DNA from: Glycomyces salinus
GTDB lineage: Bacteria > Actinomycetota > Actinomycetes > Mycobacteriales > Micromonosporaceae
NCBI RefSeq assembly: GCF_016428645.1
Contig: NZ_JAELXW010000015.1
Span: 1-64,000, forward strand
Length of the DNA: 64,000 bases
Direction of reading: 5' to 3'
The notes under the pieces are model-generated. The model did not search any database. It was not told the origin of the DNA and was given only the letters and a program-made list of their open reading frames with translations. Below are positions 1 to 9,462 of the stretch, piece by piece. A program made the translations under genes and the position numbers. Position 1 is the stretch's first letter, and every line of letters starts with the position of its first letter.

Positions 1-71
1 ACCCATCCGTAGCCGGGCTGCTCCAGTGGCCCGCAAGCCGGAAATCTCCGTCCATTAGGGCGAAGAGGATG

Positions 72-1337
72 TCAATCGTGGGTATACAGACCCAGCGCCA
101 GATCGGCCAGGTAATGCGGGTCGTCGGCGCCGCAGAGCTCCCGCGAGGAGTGCATCGACAGGATCGGCGCGCCGACGTCCACAGTGAGGATGCCCAGCTG
201 GGTGCCCGAGAGCGGACCGATGGTGGTGCCGCCGGGGATGTCGTTGCGGTTGACGTTGAACTGCCACGGGATGCCGGCCTTCTCGGCGGAGCGGGTGAAC
301 ACGGCCTGCTCCTCGGCGCCGGTCGCATAGCGCTGGTTGGCGCTGACCTTGATCATGGGCCCGCCGCCCGGGATCGGGCGGTGACCCGGCTCGTGCTTCT
401 CGGGGAAGTTGGGGTGGATCGCGTTGCCGGTGTCGGCCGACATCATCCGGGACGAGGCGACGGCGCGTGCGTACCGCTCGTAGTCCTCGCCGAACATGCG
501 GCGCAGCACCGTCTCCAGGAACGGGCCCTGGGCGGCCGAATAGGTCATCGAGCCGATCTCCTCGTAGTTGAAGGAGACGAACACCGGCACCTGCTCGGTG
601 TCGTCGGCCGCGATGATCGCCTCCAGGCCCGCGTGCGTGCTCAGCAGGTTGTCCAGCCGCCAGGCGGCGAACAGCTCGTTGTCCTTGCCCAGGTAGGACG
701 GCTTGTCGAGGGCCGAGGTGAACAGGTCGAAGCCGAGCACGTCGGCCGCGTCGACGCCCGCCTCGGCGGCCACGAACTCGAGGAACTCGCCGTCGCGGGG
801 CTCGCCGAGGCCCCAGATCGGCGTCAGGTGCGACTGGGCGTTGAGGGCGCGGCCGTCGTTGGTGCCCCGGTCGAGGTGGATCGCCAGGCGCGGGATGCGC
901 AGCAGCGGCCGGTCGACATCGACCAGGACCTCGGAGCGGTCGCGCATGACCAGCCGCCCGGCCACGCCGAGGTCGCGGTCCAGCCAGGTCTGGTGCGGGA
1001 CCCCGCCGTAGACCTCGACGGCGACCTGCTTCCATCCGGCCGAGCCGGTGTCGGGCCGGGGCTTGACCTTGAAGGTGGGGGTGTCGGTGTGCGCGCCGAA
1101 GATGCGGAGCCCGGAGGCGTCCTCGTGCCGTTCGTCCATCCGCCAGGCGATGATGGAGCCGTCTCGGACCACGTAGTACGCGCCGAGGTCGGTCGGCCAC
1201 CGCTCGGTCTCGTCGAGCCGCCGGAACCCGGCCTTCTCCAAGCGCGCGCCCGCGACGGCGCAGGCGTGGTAGGGCGTGGGGGAGAGGCGGATGAACTCGG
1301 CGAGGTCGTCGGTGTGGGACCGGTCGAACCGCGGCAT
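72..1337 (-). CDS. apeB: M18 family aminopeptidase
   Basis: This 421-residue protein looks like a cytosolic, zinc-dependent M18 (aspartyl aminopeptidase-like) enzyme that removes N-terminal residues from peptides. The sequence carries the family's GAHTDTPTFKVKP block with the first metal-binding His and Asp, the acidic NYEEIGSMT stretch, and a SADTGNAIHPN segment, in family order and at family length. I chose ATG 1337 because GAAGGAG lies at good distance upstream; in-frame extension to 1388 would add 17 residues with no family similarity. It is divergent from the FolP2-like gene, about 50 bases away. Confidence 0.92.
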   Translation of the reverse strand: MPRFDRSHTDDLAEFIRLSPTPYHACAVAGARLEKAGFRRLDETERWPTDLGAYYVVRDGSIIAWRMDERHEDASGLRIFGAHTDTPTFKVKPRPDTGSAGWKQVAVEVYGGVPHQTWLDRDLGVAGRLVMRDRSEVLVDVDRPLLRIPRLAIHLDRGTNDGRALNAQSHLTPIWGLGEPRDGEFLEFVAAEAGVDAADVLGFDLFTSALDKPSYLGKDNELFAAWRLDNLLSTHAGLEAIIAADDTEQVPVFVSFNYEEIGSMTYSAAQGPFLETVLRRMFGEDYERYARAVASSRMMSADTGNAIHPNFPEKHEPGHRPIPGGGPMIKVSANQRYATGAEEQAVFTRSAEKAGIPWQFNVNRNDIPGGTTIGPLSGTQLGILTVDVGAPILSMHSSRELCGADDPHYLADLALGLYTHD

Positions 1338-1386
1338 CAGGGCTCCTTCACTGGCGGAAATCGGGCGCGCCTGCCAGCATAGACGC

Positions 1387-2253
1387 ATGCGCGAGTTGAA
1401 ACTGGGGCGAAGGACGTTCGGTGAGGGCGACTACGCCGTGATGGCCATCCTCAACCGCACGCCCGACTCGTTCTACGACGCCGGGTCCACCTTCGAGTTC
1501 GACGCGGCGATGACGGCGGCCGCCGCCGCGGTCGCGAACGGTGCCGACATCCTCGACATCGGCGGCGTCAAGGCCGGGGACGAGGGCCCCGAGGTCACCG
1601 TGGATGAGGAGATCGAGCGGGTCGTCCCGTTCGTGGAGGCGGTGCACGCCGCCCACCCCGAACTGGTCCTCTCGGTCGACACCTGGCGCGCCGAGGTCGC
1701 CCGGGAGGCGGTCGCCGTGGGCGCCGAGCTCATCAACGACACCTGGGCCGGCTGGGATCCGGGCGTGGAGAAGGTCGCGGCCGACACCGGCGCGGGCCTG
1801 GTCTGCTCGCACACCGGAGGGCTGGCCCCGCGGACCATCGCCGAGAAGGCCGTCTACGGGGACGTGGTCGCCGAGGTCGCCGCCGAACTGGTGGAGCGGG
1901 CCGAGGCGGCCGTGGAGGCGGGGGTCCGCGCCGACGGCATCCTCATCGACCCCACCCACGACTTCGGCAAGGCCACCCACCACTCGCTGGAGCTGACCCG
2001 CCGCCTCGACGAGCTCACCGGCACCGGCTGGCCGACCCTGGTGGCCCTGTCCCGCAAGGATTTCGTCGGCGAGACCCTGGATCTGCCGGTCGACCGCCGC
2101 CTCAACGGCACCCTTGCGGCCACCGCGATCTCGGCCTGGAACGGCGCCAGGGTCTTCCGCGCCCACGACGTGTCCGCGACCCGCGAAGTCCTCGACATGG
2201 TCGCCTCCATAAAAGGCCACCGCCCCCCGAAGAACCCCCGCCGCAGCCTGTAA
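1387..2253 (+). CDS. Dihydropteroate synthase-like protein, FolP2 type
   Basis: A 288-residue TIM-barrel protein of the dihydropteroate synthase family. It has the ILNRTPDSFYDAG start, LSVDTW, LINDTW, the SRKDFVG loop and the terminal RAHDV motif. Compared with true FolP, the pterin-loop block reads GGVKAG rather than GGESTRPG, and the usual MHMRG is SHTGG. Those differences match the second actinobacterial paralogue (FolP2), which in mycobacteria is not thought to make dihydropteroate, so the substrate is unknown. Its position beside the LOG and dapE genes also matches FolP2. Start ATG 1387 gives the family N terminus; no clear Shine-Dalgarno is seen. Confidence 0.85.
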   Translation: MRELKLGRRTFGEGDYAVMAILNRTPDSFYDAGSTFEFDAAMTAAAAAVANGADILDIGGVKAGDEGPEVTVDEEIERVVPFVEAVHAAHPELVLSVDTWRAEVAREAVAVGAELINDTWAGWDPGVEKVAADTGAGLVCSHTGGLAPRTIAEKAVYGDVVAEVAAELVERAEAAVEAGVRADGILIDPTHDFGKATHHSLELTRRLDELTGTGWPTLVALSRKDFVGETLDLPVDRRLNGTLAATAISAWNGARVFRAHDVSATREVLDMVASIKGHRPPKNPRRSL

Positions 2254-2265
2254 GCCGCGTTGGGA

Positions 2266-2862
2266 TCAGCCCTTGGGCTGTCTCGACTTGAATTCGGCGG
2301 TATCCAGCTTGCCGAACGGCTTCGGCAAAGCCAGTTCAGTCCCGAACTCGACTGTCTGGTGCAGCCTATAGGCCCCGGACCTGTCGGGCCGGTGGTAAAC
2401 AGTGACCGTTCCGTCGCTTTCGAGGGGATCGATTACCAGGTAGATCGGTATGCCGGCTTTGGCGTAGCTGTCCAGTTTGAACGACCGGTCCCGTTCGCGA
2501 GTGGATGGTGAGGTGATCTCTGCGGCAAGCCGCACCTCGTCTGGCGGCAGGCGCCATTCCTCAGCGTTATCGATCGCTTCGTCAGGCACGACGAGCAAGT
2601 CCGGAATGGCGGCTTCATCTGTCGCGGGAAGCAGCACCGTTTGCGTGTTGATGATCTCCCATCCGAGGTCTTCCGTTACCGTGATGAGCTGTTTCGAAAG
2701 CTTGGCGTACAGACGGTTGTGCCTGGGCACCGGTGTAGGCGACAAGTAGATAGCTCCTCGCAGGATCTCCGCGCGAGAGCCAGGCGGCAATTCGAGGTTC
2801 TCCCAGGTCTCCCAGAGGAGATCTCGGTCGGACTTGCGCTTGGGCGATTCGGTTGCCACCAT
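2266..2862 (-). CDS. Uma2 family (DUF820) putative restriction-like nuclease
   Basis: A protein of about 198 residues with the Uma2/DUF820 fold, a PD-(D/E)XK nuclease-like family common in cyanobacteria and actinobacteria. Visible family blocks are ELPPGSRAEILRGAIYLSP near the N terminus, IPDLLVVPDEA (predicted catalytic Asp), VRLAAEITSPSTRERDR with the catalytic Glu, and the YLVIDP strand. Cellular role is not established for the family. ATG 2862 has GGAGG seven bases upstream; an ATG at 2877 is also possible. It converges on the FolP2-like gene with a 12-base gap. Confidence 0.82.
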   Translation of the reverse strand: MVATESPKRKSDRDLLWETWENLELPPGSRAEILRGAIYLSPTPVPRHNRLYAKLSKQLITVTEDLGWEIINTQTVLLPATDEAAIPDLLVVPDEAIDNAEEWRLPPDEVRLAAEITSPSTRERDRSFKLDSYAKAGIPIYLVIDPLESDGTVTVYHRPDRSGAYRLHQTVEFGTELALPKPFGKLDTAEFKSRQPKG

Positions 2863-3042
2863 CGTCAGACCTCCCATGTCGGCCCCCTTCCTGATCTCTC
2901 GATTCGTTCATGACCAGGACGGATCGGCGCTTCCAGTATGCGGCAACACGGGAGGGCGCGCCACCGTCCCGGACAGTCCAACGATCGAGGGATGAAAAGG
3001 TGACAAATCTTAGTCGTTTTGTCGAGAAGCCGACAGAACGCC

Positions 3043-3729
3043 TCAGCGCTGCGGCTTCATGTGGGCGATGGCCTCGTCGAGGTCGTCGGTGACCAGCAGC
3101 AGGTCGACGTCCTCGCGGTTGATCTTGCCGTCGGCGGCCATCCGGCCGCGCAGCCAGTCGACCAGGCCGCCCCAGTACTCGGTGCCGATCAATGCGATCG
3201 GGAACCGGCCGACCTTCTGGGTCTGCACCAGCGTCAGCGACTCGAACAGCTCGTCCATCGTCCCGTAGCCGCCCGGCAGCGCGCAGAACCCGCACGAGTA
3301 CTTCAGGAACATCACCTTGCGGACGAAGAAGTAGTGGAAGTCCAACTGGATGTCCACGTACGGGTTGATGCCCTGCTCGAAGGGCAGCTCGATGCCCAGG
3401 CCGATCGACTTCACCCCGGCCTCGGCCGCGCCCCGGTTGGCGGCCTCCATCGCGCCGGGGCCGCCGCCGGTGATCACGTTGTAGCCGGCCTCGCCGAGCC
3501 TGCGTCCCAGCTCGACGCCGAGTTTGTACTCCTCGGAGTCGACCTCCGTGCGAGCCGAGCCGTAGACGGCGACCGCGTCGTCCAGGTCGGCCTCCTCCAG
3601 CGTGTCGAAGCCCTCGACGAACTCGGCCTGGATCTTCATGACCCTCCAGGCGGCCTTCTGCTTCCACTCCTCGCGGTGGCGCAGGTCGAGCAGGTGCTCG
3701 TCGGCGGTGATGCGGCGCTTGACGGTCAT
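3043..3729 (-). CDS. LOG family protein (TIGR00730), Rossmann-fold nucleoside monophosphate phosphoribohydrolase
   Basis: A 228-residue LOG-family enzyme. Family members hydrolyse the N-glycosidic bond of nucleoside 5'-monophosphates, including cytokinin ribotides. The key loop [12 protein letters not shown] (PGGxGTxxE) is intact, and the [14 protein letters not shown] block precedes it. The start ATG 3729 overlaps the dapE stop by ATGA, so translation is probably coupled. This dapE-LOG pairing is a familiar actinobacterial neighbourhood; what it means for lysine synthesis is not known. Confidence 0.9.
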   Translation of the reverse strand: MTVKRRITADEHLLDLRHREEWKQKAAWRVMKIQAEFVEGFDTLEEADLDDAVAVYGSARTEVDSEEYKLGVELGRRLGEAGYNVITGGGPGAMEAANRGAAEAGVKSIGLGIELPFEQGINPYVDIQLDFHYFFVRKVMFLKYSCGFCALPGGYGTMDELFESLTLVQTQKVGRFPIALIGTEYWGGLVDWLRGRMAADGKINREDVDLLLVTDDLDEAIAHMKPQR

Positions 3730-4829
3730 GATTCCTCCAAATACGCTCTCAGCGCGTCGGCGCACGCGCGGATACGCGGCACTTCGACGTGTTCGTCCTG
3801 CTTGTGGGCGAGATTCGGGTCGCCCGGTCCGTAGTTGACCGCCGGGATGCCGAGGGTCGCGAAGCGGGCCACGTCGGTCCAGCCGAGCTTGGCGCGCACC
3901 TCGCCTCCGGCGGCGGCCACGAATTCGGCCGCCTCGGGCCGGTCCAGGCCCGGGCGGCAGGACGGGGCCGAGTCGGTGATCTCCACGTCGTAGCCGTCGA
4001 AGACCTCCCGGACGTGGGCCTCGGCGGCCTTCTCGTCGCGGTCGGGCGCGAAGCGGTAGTTGACGGTGACCGAGGCGGCGTCGGGGATGACGTTCCCGGC
4101 CACGCCGCCGTCGACGAACACCGCGTTCAGGCCCTCCCGGTAGGTGCAGCCGTCGACCTCGACCGTCCGGGCCTCGTATGCCCCCAGCCGCTCCAGGACC
4201 GGCGCGATCTTGTGGATGGCGTTGTCGCCCTTCCAGGAGCGCGCCGAATGGGCCCGCCGGCCGCTGGTGCCGATCCGCGCCCGCATCGTCCCCTGGCAGC
4301 CGGCCTCGACGTCGCCGTAGGTCGGCTCCAGCAGGATCGCGAAGTCGGCCTCCAACCAGTCGGGGCGGGACTTCGACAGCCGGTTGAGGCCGTTGCGGTC
4401 GGCCTCGATCTCCTCGCAGTCGTAGAACGCGAAGGAGAGGTCGAACCGGGGATTCGGCACCGCCAGCGCCGCCCACAGCGCCAGGGCCGTCCCGGACTTC
4501 ATGTCCGAGGTTCCCAGGCCCCACATCAGGTCGCCGTCGTTGCGGGTGGGGAAGTTGTCGTTGACCGGGACGGTGTCGAGGTGCCCGGCCAGCATGACCC
4601 GCCGGTCCCGCCCGAGCTCGGTGCGGGCCACCAGGGTGTTGCCCTCGCGCCGCACACTCAGGTGAGCGGCCCCTTCGAGGGCCCGTTCGACGGCGTCGCA
4701 GATCTCCCGCTCCTCGCCCGAGACCGACTCGATGTCGCACAGCGCCCTGGTCAGCTCCACCGGATCGGCGAGTACTGCCTCACTCAAGACTGCCTGCAGA
4801 GCCCCGTGCGGCGCATCATTGTGTCTCAT
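3726..4829 (-). CDS. dapE: Succinyl-diaminopimelate desuccinylase
   Basis: A 367-residue M20 metallopeptidase-fold enzyme that hydrolyses N-succinyl-LL-diaminopimelate to LL-diaminopimelate and succinate in the lysine/peptidoglycan pathway. GHLDTVP supplies the first metal ligands (His83, Asp85), YDCEEIE the catalytic and bridging glutamates, and the C-terminal KQDEHVE the last His. ATG 4829 has a purine-rich GAAGAAGAG upstream; an in-frame extension to 4910 adds residues unlike the family. Its genomic partner dapD lies divergently at 5277, separated by a decayed tnpB. The actinobacterial DapE assignment is strengthened by this context. Confidence 0.9.
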   Translation of the reverse strand: MRHNDAPHGALQAVLSEAVLADPVELTRALCDIESVSGEEREICDAVERALEGAAHLSVRREGNTLVARTELGRDRRVMLAGHLDTVPVNDNFPTRNDGDLMWGLGTSDMKSGTALALWAALAVPNPRFDLSFAFYDCEEIEADRNGLNRLSKSRPDWLEADFAILLEPTYGDVEAGCQGTMRARIGTSGRRAHSARSWKGDNAIHKIAPVLERLGAYEARTVEVDGCTYREGLNAVFVDGGVAGNVIPDAASVTVNYRFAPDRDEKAAEAHVREVFDGYDVEITDSAPSCRPGLDRPEAAEFVAAAGGEVRAKLGWTDVARFATLGIPAVNYGPGDPNLAHKQDEHVEVPRIRACADALRAYLEES

Positions 4830-4896
4830 CCCACTCTTCTTCACCGGTCGATGATCGCATTGGCCGATCAGACTGTCACACCCTGTTCCTAGCCTT

Positions 4897-5251
4897 GTGC
4901 GCATGGGCACGCACCTGCGGTATTCCTACCGGGTGTATCCGACCGTGCCGCAACGCATGCAGGCTGCGCGGCTCTTCGGATGCTGCAGGGTCGTGTTCAA
5001 TGACGCGATCGCGGCCCGAAGACGTGCTCATATCAAGGGGCTGTCCTATCCGCGAAGTGCGGAGTTGCAGAGGTGTTGCGTGGGGGAAAGACCATTGACA
5101 ACCCGAGATTCTTCAAACGTCTCGAACGCCGCCTCGCGAAGGCGCAACGCGCGCTTGCCCGCAAAGAGAAGGGATCGGCCAATCGGGAGAAGACTCGGAT
5201 CAGGGTGGCGAAGATGCACGAGAGGACGGCCGACCGGAGAAGAGACTTCAT
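4897..5251 (+). pseudogene. Decayed tnpB (IS200/IS605 or IS607 family OrfB) remnant
   Basis: Two pieces of a TnpB-type protein lie in different frames. From ATG 4897, about 58 residues give the typical N terminus ([18 protein letters not shown], then CCRVVFND). From about 5090 a second frame gives the middle helix region ([20 protein letters not shown], then [26 protein letters not shown]). The segment between them and the RuvC/zinc-finger end are missing. No tnpA or intact element is visible. It sits in the dapE-dapD divergent gap and ends just before the dapD promoter. Confidence 0.8.
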
Positions 5252-5264
5252 TCCGCCGCGCCGA

Positions 5265-5270
5265 TACGCT
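5265..5270 (+). promoter_or_regulatory. Probable -10 element of leaderless dapD
   Basis: TACGCT fits the actinobacterial TAnnnT -10 pattern and ends six bases before the GTG at 5277, which would place the transcription start on the start codon. No Shine-Dalgarno is present there. The -35 region is poor. This is inferred from spacing only. Confidence 0.5.
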
Positions 5271-5276
5271 TATGGG

Positions 5277-6206
5277 GTGAGTGATTTCCTTATCGACGCA
5301 GCATGGGGTGCCGGAGTGGCGACGGTTGCCGCCGACGGCACCGTCCTCGACGTGTGGTTCTCCGAACTGGGCCTGGGCGAGGCCCCGGCCGATCTGGCCG
5401 CACCCGACGTGGACGCGCCCAATCCGACCGGGACCGTCTCGCGCGGAGTGAAGGTGACCGTCGGCTCCCTGGCCGAGGAGCCCGCCGACACCGCCGACGT
5501 CTACCTCCGACTCCATCTGCTCTCGCACCGTTTTGCGATTCCCCACACGGTGAACCTGTCGGGGATCTTCGGGCTGCTGCCCAACAACGCCTGGACCGAC
5601 CACGGGCCGGTCCCGGCCGCCGACGTCAACGCCGCCCGCCTGGAGTTCCGCCGTTCGGGGCAGGCCCTCCAGGTCAAGTCCCTCGACAAGTTCCCGCCGA
5701 TGGCCGACTACGTGACCCCCTCGGGCGTGCGCATCGCCGACGCCTCCCGGGTCCGCCTGGGCGCGCACCTGGCCGAGGGGACCACGGTCATGCACGAGGG
5801 CTTCGTGAACTTCAACGCCGGAACCCTCGGCAACTCGATGGTCGAGGGCCGCATCTCCGCCGGGGTCCTGGTCGGAGACGGCTCCGACATCGGCGGCGGG
5901 TCCTCGATCATGGGCACCCTCTCCGGCGGCGGCAAGGAGGTCATCTCGATCGGCGAGCGCTGCCTGCTGGGCGCCAATGCCGGCATCGGGATCTCCTTGG
6001 GCGACAACTGCGTCGTCGCCGCCGGCTGCTACGTCACCGCCGGATCGAAGGTGACCCTGCCCGACGGCGACGTGGTCAAGGCCGCGACCCTCTCGGGCAA
6101 GAAGAACCTCCAGTTCTGGACCAACACCCAGACCGGTGTGCTGGAGGTGCGCCCCCGCGAGGGCACCTGGGGAGAGCTGAACCAGGCGCTCCACGCCGCC
6201 CAGTAG
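5277..6206 (+). CDS. dapD: 2,3,4,5-tetrahydropyridine-2,6-dicarboxylate N-succinyltransferase
   Basis: A 309-residue left-handed beta-helix succinyltransferase that transfers succinyl from succinyl-CoA to tetrahydrodipicolinate. The sequence follows the actinobacterial DapD type closely: [20 protein letters not shown], the [20 protein letters not shown] block with the catalytic Glu, [10 protein letters not shown] and MGTLSGGG. The frame stays open upstream to 5073, but that part encodes TnpB debris, so GTG 5277 is the true start; it yields the family length and a normal N terminus. DapE at 3726-4829 acts later in the same pathway. Confidence 0.93.
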   Translation: MSDFLIDAAWGAGVATVAADGTVLDVWFSELGLGEAPADLAAPDVDAPNPTGTVSRGVKVTVGSLAEEPADTADVYLRLHLLSHRFAIPHTVNLSGIFGLLPNNAWTDHGPVPAADVNAARLEFRRSGQALQVKSLDKFPPMADYVTPSGVRIADASRVRLGAHLAEGTTVMHEGFVNFNAGTLGNSMVEGRISAGVLVGDGSDIGGGSSIMGTLSGGGKEVISIGERCLLGANAGIGISLGDNCVVAAGCYVTAGSKVTLPDGDVVKAATLSGKKNLQFWTNTQTGVLEVRPREGTWGELNQALHAAQ

Positions 6207-6312
6207 CCTCCGATGTAGTACCCGGGTACCGCGCCTCGTGCTCCGGCACGAGGCGCGATCTCGTTCCGTGGTCCGACGCCCCCGGCCCGATGGAACGGAT
6301 AACCTTTACCGC

Positions 6313-6681
6313 ATGGTCCACGTAGGAGAATACGGCGCCGTCAACACTCCGGATGACGGCTTCCTCATCACCACCACGGAGAACATCCCCGGCCACGAGG
6401 TCTCCCAGGTCTACGGCGAGGTCTTCGGGCTGACCGTGCGAGCCCGCAACGTCGGTTCCGACATCGGCGCCGGACTCAAGTCGCTGGCGGGCGGCGAGCT
6501 CAAGGGCCTGACCAAGGCCCTGGTCATGGCGCGCGAGCAGGCCGTCCAGCGCATGATGGAGCAGGCCAAGACCGTCGGCGCGAACGCCGTGGTCATGATG
6601 CGGTTCGACGTCGGCGAGGCCCGCGGCATCGGGACCGAGGTCTGCGCCTACGGGACCGCCGTCACCGTCGTCAAGACGTAG
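6313..6681 (+). CDS. YbjQ/UPF0145 family protein
   Basis: A 122-residue protein of the YbjQ (UPF0145, putative heavy-metal-binding) family, a small fold that forms pentamers in solved members; function is not established. It shows FLITTTENIPGHEVSQVYGE, VRARNVGSDIGAGLKSLAGG, and GANAVVMMRFDVGE. ATG 6313 gives the standard N terminus. A TAACCT at 6300-6305 lies seven bases upstream and no Shine-Dalgarno is present, so the mRNA may be leaderless. Its 3' end overlaps the convergent mrp gene by 11 bases. Confidence 0.85.
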   Translation: MVHVGEYGAVNTPDDGFLITTTENIPGHEVSQVYGEVFGLTVRARNVGSDIGAGLKSLAGGELKGLTKALVMAREQAVQRMMEQAKTVGANAVVMMRFDVGEARGIGTEVCAYGTAVTVVKT

Positions 6682-7810
6682 GCGTCAGGCCCAGCTGCTT
6701 GCCCGCCAGGGAGACCTTGCGGACGGCCAGCTGGTCGGCCACCTGGATGATCGCCCGCGACGCGGGGGCGTCGGGGTCGGAGATCACCAGCGGCATGCCG
6801 GCGTCGGCGCCCTCGCGCAGTCGCGGGTCCAGAGGCACCTGGCCCAGCAGCGGCACCTCGGTGCCCACGTCCCGGGTCAGCGCCTCGGCCACGGTCTTGC
6901 CGCCGCCGGAACCGAACGGCTCCACGTGCGAGCCGTCGGGCAGCTCCATCCAGGACATGTTCTCGACCACGCCCGCCAGCTTCTGGTGGGTCTGGGTGAC
7001 GATCGCCCCGGCCCGCTCGGCCACCTCCGCGGCGGCCTGCTGCGGGGTGGTCACCACCACCAGCTCGGCCGTCGGCAGCAGCTGGGCCACCGAGATCGCG
7101 ATGTCGCCGGTCCCCGGCGGCAGGTCCAGCAGCAGCACGTCCAGCTCGCCCCAGTAGACGTCGGCCAGGAACTGCTGGAGCGCGCGGTGGAGCATCGGCC
7201 CGCGCCAGACCACGGCGGTGTTCCCCGGGGTGAACATCCCGATCGAGATGACCTTCATCCCGTGCGCCTGCGGCGGCATGATCATGTCCTCGACCTGCGT
7301 GGGCGAGCCCTCGACGCCGAGCATGCGCGGCACCGAGTGCCCGTAGATGTCGGCGTCGGCCACACCCACCGAGAGCCCCTTGGCGGCCAGAGCGGCGGCC
7401 AGGTTCACCGTCAGGGAGGACTTGCCGACCCCGCCCTTGCCGGAGGCGACAGCGAACACGCGGGTGCGCGACTCGGGCAGGTTGAACGGGATCACCGGCT
7501 CGGCGGCCTGCCCCGGGCCGCGCAGCTGGGTCTGGAGGTCCCGGCGCTGCTCCTCGGTCATGACCCCGAACTCGACCTCGACCGAGTCGACGCCGTCGAG
7601 GGCCTCGACCGCGGCGCGCACGTCCCCCTGGAGGGTCTCGCGCATCGGGCAGGCGGCCACGGTCAGCAGGATCTTGACGAGCATGCGGCCGCCGTCGACC
7701 TCGATGGCATCGACCATCCCCAGCTCGGTGATCGGCCGGCGGATCTCAGGGTCGTTCACGTGCGAGAGCGCCTCACGGGCGGCCTCGACGACAGCGGCGG
7801 TATCAGACAT
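6671..7810 (-). CDS. mrp: Mrp/ApbC family P-loop ATPase, iron-sulfur cluster carrier
   Basis: A 379-residue Mrp/NBP35-type ATPase, a likely cytosolic Fe-S cluster scaffold or carrier. An N-terminal MIP18 (DUF59) domain covers about residues 1-90 (NDPEIRRPITELGMV, then AACPMRE with a cysteine). The deviant Walker A SGKGGVGKSS is at residues 123-132, followed by DADIYGHSVPRMLG and DLPPGTGD. The C-terminal CxxC that binds a bridging cluster in many Mrp proteins is absent: the region reads ENMSWMELPDG. Cluster handling may therefore rely on other residues. Confidence 0.9.
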   Translation of the reverse strand: MSDTAAVVEAAREALSHVNDPEIRRPITELGMVDAIEVDGGRMLVKILLTVAACPMRETLQGDVRAAVEALDGVDSVEVEFGVMTEEQRRDLQTQLRGPGQAAEPVIPFNLPESRTRVFAVASGKGGVGKSSLTVNLAAALAAKGLSVGVADADIYGHSVPRMLGVEGSPTQVEDMIMPPQAHGMKVISIGMFTPGNTAVVWRGPMLHRALQQFLADVYWGELDVLLLDLPPGTGDIAISVAQLLPTAELVVVTTPQQAAAEVAERAGAIVTQTHQKLAGVVENMSWMELPDGSHVEPFGSGGGKTVAEALTRDVGTEVPLLGQVPLDPRLREGADAGMPLVISDPDAPASRAIIQVADQLAVRKVSLAGKQLGLTPTS

Positions 7811-7897
7811 GACTCAATCGTAGCCACGCACATTCGAGCGGCAATGTGAGCGTAGGCTTACCGCCGCCCTCTCGAACCCGCGAGCTATACATGGCTC

Positions 7898-8737
7898 GTG
7901 CTTTCCTTCGAGATCATCGACGTCTTCACCGACCGCGCCTATGCCGGCAACCAGCTCGCCGTCGTCTACGACGGTCAGGACCTGACCGACGGGCAGATGC
8001 AGGCCATCGCTCAAGAGTTCGGCTACTCGGAGACCTCGTTCATCCTCCCGCCGACCGTCGACGGCGCCGACTACCGGGCCCGGATCTTCACCCCCGCGGA
8101 GGAGCTGCCCTTCGCCGGGCACCCCACGATCGGCTCGGCGCTGGCGGTCGTGCGTTCCGGTCGAGTGACAGAAAATACGGACAACGTCGTCCAAGAATGC
8201 GCGGCCGGACTCATGCAGGTCGCCGTCGACGGCGACACCGCCAAGCTCACCTCGACCGCGATCAGCGTCGGCGACCTGCTCGATCCCGCCCTCGCCGCCG
8301 CGGCCTGCAACCTGGACCCCTCCCGCGTCATCGGCAGGCCGCAGAACACCAGCGCCGGACTCGACCACAACTTCGTCCGCGTCTCCGACTCCGACGTCAC
8401 GGCCGCCGCCGACGTCCCCGGCCTGATGTACAAGGTCTACCCGTTCAGCTTCGACCCCGAGACGAACGCCGTGCGCGCCCGGCTGTTCCACGAGGGCGTC
8501 GGCGAGGACCCCGCGACCGGCTCGGCCGCCGTCGCGCTCGGGGTCTACCTGGTCGAGCAGGGCCTGATCACCGGCGACGGCACCCATGCCTACGAGATCA
8601 GCCAGGGCGCCGAGATCGACCGCCCCTCCAAGCTCTACGGCGAGGTCGTCGTCTCCGGCGGCAAGGCCGTCTCGGCCTCGGTCACCGGCTCGGCCGTCCA
8701 GGTCGCCCGGGGCGAACTGGTCGCACTTCCCGACTAG
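7898..8737 (+). CDS. PhzF family isomerase/epimerase-like protein
   Basis: A 279-residue protein of the PhzF/YddE family (diaminopimelate-epimerase fold). The N terminus has the family block VFTDRAYAGNQLAVVYD, then EFGYSETSFI with the conserved catalytic Glu, RIFTPAEELPFAGHPTIG, and near the end GVGEDPATGSAAVALGVYL. Substrate is unknown; no phenazine genes are nearby. The start is GTG 7898; an AT-rich TATACA ends seven bases before it and no Shine-Dalgarno is present, hinting at a leaderless transcript. Confidence 0.87.
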   Translation: MLSFEIIDVFTDRAYAGNQLAVVYDGQDLTDGQMQAIAQEFGYSETSFILPPTVDGADYRARIFTPAEELPFAGHPTIGSALAVVRSGRVTENTDNVVQECAAGLMQVAVDGDTAKLTSTAISVGDLLDPALAAAACNLDPSRVIGRPQNTSAGLDHNFVRVSDSDVTAAADVPGLMYKVYPFSFDPETNAVRARLFHEGVGEDPATGSAAVALGVYLVEQGLITGDGTHAYEISQGAEIDRPSKLYGEVVVSGGKAVSASVTGSAVQVARGELVALPD

Positions 8738-8747
8738 CGGCCGCCGT

Positions 8748-9344
8748 TCAGGCCGTGAACGACTCGGTGGTGTAGCACTCGGCGATCAGGCCCTCGGGCC
8801 AGACCGCCCGGCGCAGGTCCGCGGTCCACAGCGACCGCGGCCACCCGCCCTTGCGCAGCAGGGCGGCCACGAACCGCTCGGGTTCGGCCAGCGCCTTCCA
8901 CACCGAGGGCAGGAACGTCGCCCTCCGGCGCTGCCCGACCAGGGTGAGTCCGTCGGTGCCGGGCCGGAGCCGGTCGATCAGGCCGGCGAAGGAGTCGACT
9001 GCGAGCGGCTCGGACGGCGAGATGAGCGCGACGGTGATCGACAGGTCCGGCAGTTCCTCCCGGGAGACCGGCGGCAGGCGCGGGTCGCGCGCAGCCGCGC
9101 GCGCGTTGCGCACCACGTCGGCCGCCAAGGGCCGCTGCGGGGTCAACGATCCGATGCAGCCGCGCAGCTCGCCCTCGCGTTCGAGGGTCACGAACGTGGC
9201 GGCCGGTTCGGCCAGAGGCGCGGACGCCTCCGGTCCGGCCAGGTTCGCGACGAGGTCTTCGGCCGCGGCCGGTTCGGGCTCGAACCCGGTCGCGACCGCG
9301 GCGCGGGCCAGCGCCGTCAGGGTCGTGCCCAGTGAAGCCTCCAT
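8748..9344 (-). CDS. AMMECR1 domain protein
   Basis: A 198-residue protein that is almost wholly an AMMECR1 domain. The diagnostic segment TFVTLEREGELRGCIGSLTP is present around residues 50-70, followed by DLSITVALISPSEPL and the GLTLVGQRRRATFLPSVW block. The biochemical role is not established, though the domain often sits near MEMO1-like and radical SAM proteins, which are not seen here. ATG 9344 has GAGGG directly against it, too close for a Shine-Dalgarno. The longer open frame to 9545 has no family similarity. Confidence 0.85.
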   Translation of the reverse strand: MEASLGTTLTALARAAVATGFEPEPAAAEDLVANLAGPEASAPLAEPAATFVTLEREGELRGCIGSLTPQRPLAADVVRNARAAARDPRLPPVSREELPDLSITVALISPSEPLAVDSFAGLIDRLRPGTDGLTLVGQRRRATFLPSVWKALAEPERFVAALLRKGGWPRSLWTADLRRAVWPEGLIAECYTTESFTA

Positions 9345-9462
9345 CCCTCGATAGTGACACGCGGACACACGCACTGCGATGCGGCCGCCGTGGCGATGTT
9401 CACCGCCGTAGGCGAGCACGGCGGTGCTGTGTTTCGTCATCTTCTCGTGAGAGACTGCCCCC

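Noticed and set aside
1-71. Feature at the left edge
   Set aside because: The first 71 bases lie past the aminopeptidase stop and show no gene or hairpin I can support.
5073-5276. N-terminal extension of DapD
   Set aside because: It encodes TnpB debris, and known DapD proteins begin near the GTG at 5277.
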